Shown in pieces: positions 59,699 to 64,000 of a stretch of 64,000 nt of DNA; the first letter of the stretch is position 1, and each line of letters begins with the position of its first letter. The position numbers were made by a program, and so were the translations under genes. The notes beneath the pieces are model-generated. The model did not search any database. It was not told the DNA's origin and was given only the letters and a program-made list of their open reading frames with translations. This stretch comes from Streptomyces cinerochromogenes (GTDB lineage Bacteria; Actinomycetota; Actinomycetes; Streptomycetales; Streptomycetaceae), in contig NZ_BMRM01000011.1 in NCBI RefSeq assembly GCF_014648635.1, positions 1 to 64,000 of the forward strand, written 5' to 3'.

Positions 59699-61339
59699 TC
59701 AGCCGCCGAGCGCCCCCAGCACCACCGCCTGGGCCTCCTCCTGCACCCGGGCGAGGTGGTCCGAGCCGAGGAAGGACTCGGCGTAGACCTTGTACACGTC
59801 CTCGGTGCCGGAGGGCCGGGCGGCGAACCAGGCGTTCTCCGTGGTGACCTTGATGCCGCCGATCGCGGCGCCGTTGCCGGGTGCCTCGGTGAGGACGGCC
59901 GTGACCGGCTCCCCGGCCAGCGTGTCCGCGGTGACCTGGGCCGGTGACAGCTTGCCGAGCAGCGCCTTCTGCTCGCGGGTCGCGGGGGCGTCGATGCGGG
60001 CGTAGGCGGGGGCGCCGAAGCGGGCGGTCAGCTCGGCGTAGTGCTCCGACGGGGTCTTGTCGGTGACGGCGGTGATCTCGGAGGCGAGCAGGGCGAGGAT
60101 GATGCCGTCCTTGTCGGTGGTCCACACCGAGCCGTCCCGGCGCAGGAAGGACGCGCCGGCCGACTCCTCGCCGCCGAACCCGAGGTCGCCGCCGGCCAGC
60201 CCGTCCACGAACCACTTGAAACCGACCGGCACCTCGACCAGTCGGCGGCCGAGGTCGCCGGCGACCCGGTCGATCATGGTGGAGGAGACGAGGGTCTTGC
60301 CGATGCCTGCGTCGGCCGGCCACTGGTCGCGGTGGCGGTAGAGGTAGGAGATGGCGACGGCGAGGTAGTGGTTGGGGTTCATCAGACCCGCGTCCGGGGT
60401 GACGATGCCGTGCCGGTCGGCGTCGGCGTCGTTGCCGGTGGCGATGCGGAAGCGGTCGCGCTGCTCGATGAGGGAGGCCATCGCGTACGGCGAGGAGCAG
60501 TCCATGCGGATCTGGCCGTCCCAGTCCAGCGTCATGAACCGCCAGGTGGGGTCGGTGTGCGGGTTGACCACCGTCAGGTCGATGCCGTGCTGTTCGGCGA
60601 TCCGGCCCCAGTAGGCGACGGAGGCGCCGCCGAGCGGGTCGGCACCGATGCGCACGCCGGACGCGCGGACGGCGTCCAGGTCCAGCACGGCGGGCAGGTC
60701 GCCGACGTACGCGCCGAGGAAGTCGTACCGCCGGGTGGTGTCCGCGGCGAGCGCGCGGGCGTACGGCAGCCGGCGGACGTCCTTCAGGCCGCCCGTGATG
60801 ATCTGGTTGGCGCGGTCCTGGATCCAGGAGGTGGCGTCGGAGGCCGCCGGGCCGCCGCTCGGCGGGTTGTACTTGAAGCCGCCGTCGGCGGGCGGGTTGT
60901 GCGAGGGGGTGACGACCACGCCGTCGGCGAGGCCGGTGGTGCGGCCCCGGTTGTGGGTCAGGATCGCGTGGGAGACGGCGGGGGTGGGCGTGTAGCCGTC
61001 CGCGCTGTCGATGAGCACGGTCACCTCGTTGGCGGCGAACACCTCCAGGGCGGTGGCCCTGGCGGGCTCGGACAGGGCGTGGGTGTCCGCGCCGAGGAAG
61101 AGCGGCCCGTCGGTGCCCTGGGCGGCACGGTACTCGCAGATGGCCTGGCTGGTGGCGGCGATGTGGTCCTCGTTGAAGGCGCTCGCGAGGGACGAACCGC
61201 GGTGCCCCGAGGTGCCGAACGCCACCCGCTGGCCCGGGTCGGCGGGGTCGGGGTGCAGCGTGTAGTACGCCGTGACCAGCCGGGCCACGTCGACAAGGTC
61301 CTCGGGACCGGCCGGCCGGCCGGCGCGCTCGTGCGCCAT
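59699..61339 (-). CDS. pgm: Phosphoglucomutase, alpha-D-glucose phosphate-specific
   Basis: A 546-residue enzyme converting glucose-1-P and glucose-6-P. Motifs are the phosphoserine loop TSGHRGS, VVTPSHNPPADGGFKYN (substrate metal region), DADADRHGI (Mg site) and the C-terminal RPSGTEDVYKVYAE. The length matches bacterial Pgm. ATG at 61339; a 6-residue longer start is not needed. Confidence 0.96.
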   Translation of the reverse strand: MAHERAGRPAGPEDLVDVARLVTAYYTLHPDPADPGQRVAFGTSGHRGSSLASAFNEDHIAATSQAICEYRAAQGTDGPLFLGADTHALSEPARATALEVFAANEVTVLIDSADGYTPTPAVSHAILTHNRGRTTGLADGVVVTPSHNPPADGGFKYNPPSGGPAASDATSWIQDRANQIITGGLKDVRRLPYARALAADTTRRYDFLGAYVGDLPAVLDLDAVRASGVRIGADPLGGASVAYWGRIAEQHGIDLTVVNPHTDPTWRFMTLDWDGQIRMDCSSPYAMASLIEQRDRFRIATGNDADADRHGIVTPDAGLMNPNHYLAVAISYLYRHRDQWPADAGIGKTLVSSTMIDRVAGDLGRRLVEVPVGFKWFVDGLAGGDLGFGGEESAGASFLRRDGSVWTTDKDGIILALLASEITAVTDKTPSEHYAELTARFGAPAYARIDAPATREQKALLGKLSPAQVTADTLAGEPVTAVLTEAPGNGAAIGGIKVTTENAWFAARPSGTEDVYKVYAESFLGSDHLARVQEEAQAVVLGALGG

Positions 61340-61428
61340 GAGTCGGTTCCTCCGCATCGGTGGGTCGTTCGCTCACCGACCATCTTTCCCCGTCAGGGGC
61401 GCACCGTGCGAGTGCGCCCCCGTCGAGG

Positions 61429-62247
61429 TCAGCCGATGTGGTAGCTGTCCCCGTACACCTTCCAGTCGAGCGGTGTGTCCAGGTCGAGGTTGCCCTTGCG
61501 CAGGAAGACCCGCTGCGCGGTGTCGACGCGGCTGGTGTCGCTGTGCGCCTCCTCCTGCTTCATGGCCCAGACCCGGGCGTCCAGGAAGGCGTTGAGGTAG
61601 GTCGTCTCGTTGCCGCCCTGGGCCGGCGGCTTGGCCTTGCGCAGGGCGCGCGCCCGGATGTTGCGGAAGCTGGTGGGGTCGTCGCCGTCGCCGTGCATGA
61701 CGAGGGCGTCGTAGTAGACGAACTGGCCCAGGGCGCGCAGTCCGTCGGTCCTGCCCCGGGAGACGGCGGGGTCGAAGTAGACGCGGTCGCGCTCGTCGTT
61801 CTGGGCCTGCTGGAAGGCGGTGTCCTGGGCGGCCCTGCGCCAGTCCCCGGGGTAGTCCGGGTCGAGGCCCGCGTGCGAGTCGGTGCCGTTGACCCTCCGC
61901 AGGGCGGGCAGGTATGCGGCGAGGACGTTGCCGGGCCTGCGGTCGGTGTAGAGCTGGACGAGGTCGAGCATGTCACCGGTGCCGGAGCAGAAGCCGATGA
62001 TGCCGGCGGTGTAGCCGCGGCCGTCGCCTATGTCCTCGATGTACTTGTACTGGGCCTTCCAGTCGAGCGAGGAGTTCTCCGCGCTCGACACCAGTTTCAT
62101 GGCGATCTCCTTCTTCGCCGGGTCGTCCAGACCGGGTGCGGCGGCCGAGGCCGTACGGTCCCGGGCGACACCGACCAGGACGGCCGAGGCGACGGCACCG
62201 AGCCCGGCGACGACGGCCCGGCGGGAGAGACGGTTCCTGTTCAGCAC
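61429..62247 (-). CDS. csn: GH46 chitosanase (secreted, Tat-type signal)
   Basis: A 272-residue exported chitosanase that cleaves glucosamine polymers. The signal has SRRAVVAGLGAV, a twin-Arg pattern, and ends ASA-A. The GH46 catalytic region ENSSLDWKAQYKYIEDIGDGRGYTAGIIGF has the catalytic Glu and Asp. GTG start with GGAG upstream. A CsnR-like palindrome lies 45-57 nt upstream. Confidence 0.95.
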   Translation of the reverse strand: MLNRNRLSRRAVVAGLGAVASAVLVGVARDRTASAAAPGLDDPAKKEIAMKLVSSAENSSLDWKAQYKYIEDIGDGRGYTAGIIGFCSGTGDMLDLVQLYTDRRPGNVLAAYLPALRRVNGTDSHAGLDPDYPGDWRRAAQDTAFQQAQNDERDRVYFDPAVSRGRTDGLRALGQFVYYDALVMHGDGDDPTSFRNIRARALRKAKPPAQGGNETTYLNAFLDARVWAMKQEEAHSDTSRVDTAQRVFLRKGNLDLDTPLDWKVYGDSYHIG

Positions 62248-62291
62248 GGGGGCTCCAAGAAGTCGTGGGGGGTGGGGAGTTGCCCACTGGT

Positions 62292-62304
62292 AGGAAAGTT
62301 TCCT
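62292..62304. promoter_or_regulatory. Chitosanase operator (CsnR-like palindrome)
   Basis: AGGAAA-G-TTTCCT is a perfect palindrome overlapping a TTGACA-like -35 on the minus strand (62309-62304). CsnR, a ROK-family repressor, is known to bind a similar palindrome upstream of csnA in streptomycetes; the csnR gene is not in this window. Confidence 0.7.
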
Positions 62305-62392
62305 GTCAAACGCACGAACCGGTACCCGGCCGGTGCGAAGTTCGTACGATCGAACAAACCCACGTTCCCCGAAGTGCCCCGGAGCCGGCGGC

Positions 62393-63937
62393 TCAGCCGC
62401 GCCGCGCCCCCTCCTGCTGCCGCGCGACAGCGTACAGCTCCTGCGAGGTGGTGATGAGGTCGCGCAGTTCCTCCCGCGAACCGACCATCGGCTGCGAGCC
62501 CTTGAGCGGGACCTGCGCGCTCTCGGGCAGGAAGCGCACGGTCAGCAGGCCGATGGCACCGGCCAGCATCAGGTAGTAGGCGGGCATGAGGTCGTCCCCG
62601 GTGACGCCGACCAGCGCGGCGGTGACCAGCGGGGTGGTGCCTCCGAACGCGGCGACGGCGACGTTGAACCCGATGCCCATGGCCGCGTAGCGGACGGCGG
62701 TCGGGAACAGGGCGGGCAGGGTCGCCGCACTGGGCGCGGCGAAGCAGGCCAGCAGCGTGGCCAGGAGCAGCACCCCGAGGATCGGCGGCCAGGTGCCGTG
62801 CGCCTTGATCAACAGGAAGGCGGGCACGGCGAGCACGATCATCGCGGCGGCGGCGACGGCGTAGAGCGGCCGCCGGCCCACCCGGTCGCTGAGCCGGCCC
62901 AGGAAGGTGATCAGGACGACGATCCACACCATGCCGACGAGCACGAGCAGGTCGGCGGAGCCGCTGGAGCGGTGCAGCGTCTCGGTCTGATAGGTCGGCA
63001 GATAGCCGGTGACCATGTAGTTGGTGACGTTGTAGAGCAGCACCAGGCCCATGCACACGAGCAGGGGCCGCCAGTGGTTCCTGACGATGTCCTTGAACTC
63101 GCTGCCCGCCGACTCCTGCGCCAGCTCCTTCTCGTGTGCGTCCAGTTGCTGCTGGAAGGCCGGGGACTCCTCCAGCTTCAGCCGCATGTACAGGCCGATC
63201 ACGCCGAGGGGTCCGGCGATCAGGAACGGCACGCGCCAGCCCCAGGAGAGCATCTGGTCGTCCGTCAGGGCCAGGTTGAGCGCGGTGACCAGGGCCGAGC
63301 CGAGGGCGTACCCGGTGAAGGTGCCGAAGTCGAGCCAGCTGGAGAGGAACCCGCGCCGGCGGTCCGGGGAGTACTCGGCGACGAAGGTGGTGGCGCCGCC
63401 GTACTCGCCGCCGGTGGAGAACCCCTGGACCATGCGGGCCAGCAGGAGCAGCACGGGCGCGGCGATGCCGAGGGTGGCGTAGCCGGGGATGACGCCGATG
63501 GCGAAGGTGCCCGCCGCCATCATGATCATGGTGGTGGCGAGGACCTTCTGCCGGCCGATCCGGTCGCCGAGCGGCCCGAAGACCAACCCGCCCAGGGGCC
63601 GTACGACGAAGGCGGCGGCGAAGGTCGCGAACGAGGAGATGACCTGCGCGGCCGGGGAGGCGCCCGGGAAGAACACCTTGCCGATGGTGGCGGCGAGATA
63701 GCTGTAGACGCCGAAGTCGAACCACTCCATGCAGTTGCCGAGCGCGGAGGCGCCGACGGCGCGCCGGAGCAGCGGAGGCTCGACGACCTGGACGTCGTCG
63801 GCACGGAAGGCCCGCCGGTTGCGGCGCAGTCTGCGGGTCAGCTCCTCCCGGACCTGGCGCGGCAGCCGCGCCACGGCCCCCGGTGCCCGCTGCCCGCCGC
63901 GGGCCCGCTCTTCCTCACCGGACATCGCACCACTCAC
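62393..63937 (-). CDS. MHS-family (ProP/ShiA-like) proton-solute symporter
   Basis: A 514-residue major facilitator protein with about twelve TM segments. Typical motifs are GNCMEWFDFGVYSYLA, RPLGGLVFGPLGDRIGRQKVL (loop 2-3), QGFSTGGEYGGATTFVAE (TM5) and GRLSDRVGRRPLYA (loop 8-9). Candidate substrates are osmolytes such as proline/betaine, or dicarboxylates. GTG start preceded by AGGAGG. It is the last gene, with 63 nt remaining to the window edge that show only its ribosome site. Confidence 0.9.
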   Translation of the reverse strand: MSGAMSGEEERARGGQRAPGAVARLPRQVREELTRRLRRNRRAFRADDVQVVEPPLLRRAVGASALGNCMEWFDFGVYSYLAATIGKVFFPGASPAAQVISSFATFAAAFVVRPLGGLVFGPLGDRIGRQKVLATTMIMMAAGTFAIGVIPGYATLGIAAPVLLLLARMVQGFSTGGEYGGATTFVAEYSPDRRRGFLSSWLDFGTFTGYALGSALVTALNLALTDDQMLSWGWRVPFLIAGPLGVIGLYMRLKLEESPAFQQQLDAHEKELAQESAGSEFKDIVRNHWRPLLVCMGLVLLYNVTNYMVTGYLPTYQTETLHRSSGSADLLVLVGMVWIVVLITFLGRLSDRVGRRPLYAVAAAAMIVLAVPAFLLIKAHGTWPPILGVLLLATLLACFAAPSAATLPALFPTAVRYAAMGIGFNVAVAAFGGTTPLVTAALVGVTGDDLMPAYYLMLAGAIGLLTVRFLPESAQVPLKGSQPMVGSREELRDLITTSQELYAVARQQEGARRG

Positions 63938-64000
63938 GGGCGCCTCCTCCTCTCGCTCCGCTGATCACCGCCTGCCCCTGTGGGCGATTAAGAAACGGAA

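Overview
The window is chromosomal DNA of a Streptomyces-like actinomycete. Base composition is very GC-rich throughout, GTG starts are frequent, there are many Sec/Tat-exported hydrolases, and several families are typical of the genus (DUF5133, ANTAR, SpoIIE phosphatases, Rv1733c-like membrane proteins, a GH46 chitosanase). No tRNA, rRNA, CRISPR array, IS element or prophage was seen.

Layout. (a) 1-14.4 kb is mixed housekeeping and accessory content: the 3' end of CTP synthase, a secreted peptidoglycan-binding protein, a permease/DUF1980 pair with a His-rich linker, a serine beta-lactamase-like hydrolase, a small LuxR-type HTH protein, an SRPBCC protein next to a mannose-6-phosphate isomerase that carries an in-frame minisatellite, a FUSC transporter overlapping a membrane SpoIIE phosphatase, and a divergent GlxA-type regulator/epimerase pair. 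(b) 14.5-30.2 kb is a complete high-affinity (group 1h-like) [NiFe]-hydrogenase locus. The structural genes run rightward (unknown protein, hemerythrin, hhyS, hhyL, NifU-like, Zn-Cys protein, two small proteins, hypA). They converge on a leftward maturation operon (iron-permease-like protein, hypX, endopeptidase, hypB, hypF, hypC, hypD, hypE). hypX suggests CO ligand synthesis from formyl-THF under air, consistent with aerobic scavenging of trace H2. (c) 31.1-40.0 kb is the most interesting part: a rightward, tightly packed four-gene cluster resembling the vWA-MoxR-VMAP class of NTP-dependent conflict systems. It encodes a nucleoside-phosphorylase/EAD protein, a VMAP-like protein, a MoxR AAA+ ATPase, and a 1622-residue fusion of vWA, a second nucleoside-phosphorylase domain, NB-ARC NTPase and TPRs. 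(d) 40-49.8 kb holds two FAD monooxygenases with clear palindromic operators (one with a divergent TetR gene), small stress-type proteins (DUF1360, DUF2267, ANTAR), an AI-2E-type permease, a 5'-truncated P-type metal ATPase, a second FUSC protein and a MOSC protein. (e) 50-64 kb is rich in exported enzymes: SpoIIE phosphatase, a frameshifted alpha/beta hydrolase, GH25 muramidase, M1 peptidase, adenosine deaminase-like protein, SGNH hydrolase, phosphoglucomutase, chitosanase with a CsnR-like palindrome, and an MHS-family transporter.

How the genes work together. In the hydrogenase locus HypA/HypB deliver Ni, HypE/HypF make cyanide ligands, HypC/HypD assemble Fe(CN)2CO, HypX may supply CO, and the endopeptidase trims the C-terminal tail of HhyL. 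The Cys-rich small proteins and the hemerythrin probably assist oxygen-tolerant assembly or electron transfer. In the conflict-type cluster the MoxR ATPase and vWA protein would form a chaperone/switch with the VMAP protein as adaptor. EAD-type domains would recruit the free phosphorylase effector, while the NB-ARC-TPR part of the fusion suggests a built-in threat sensor. These last statements are inference from domain content and gene order.
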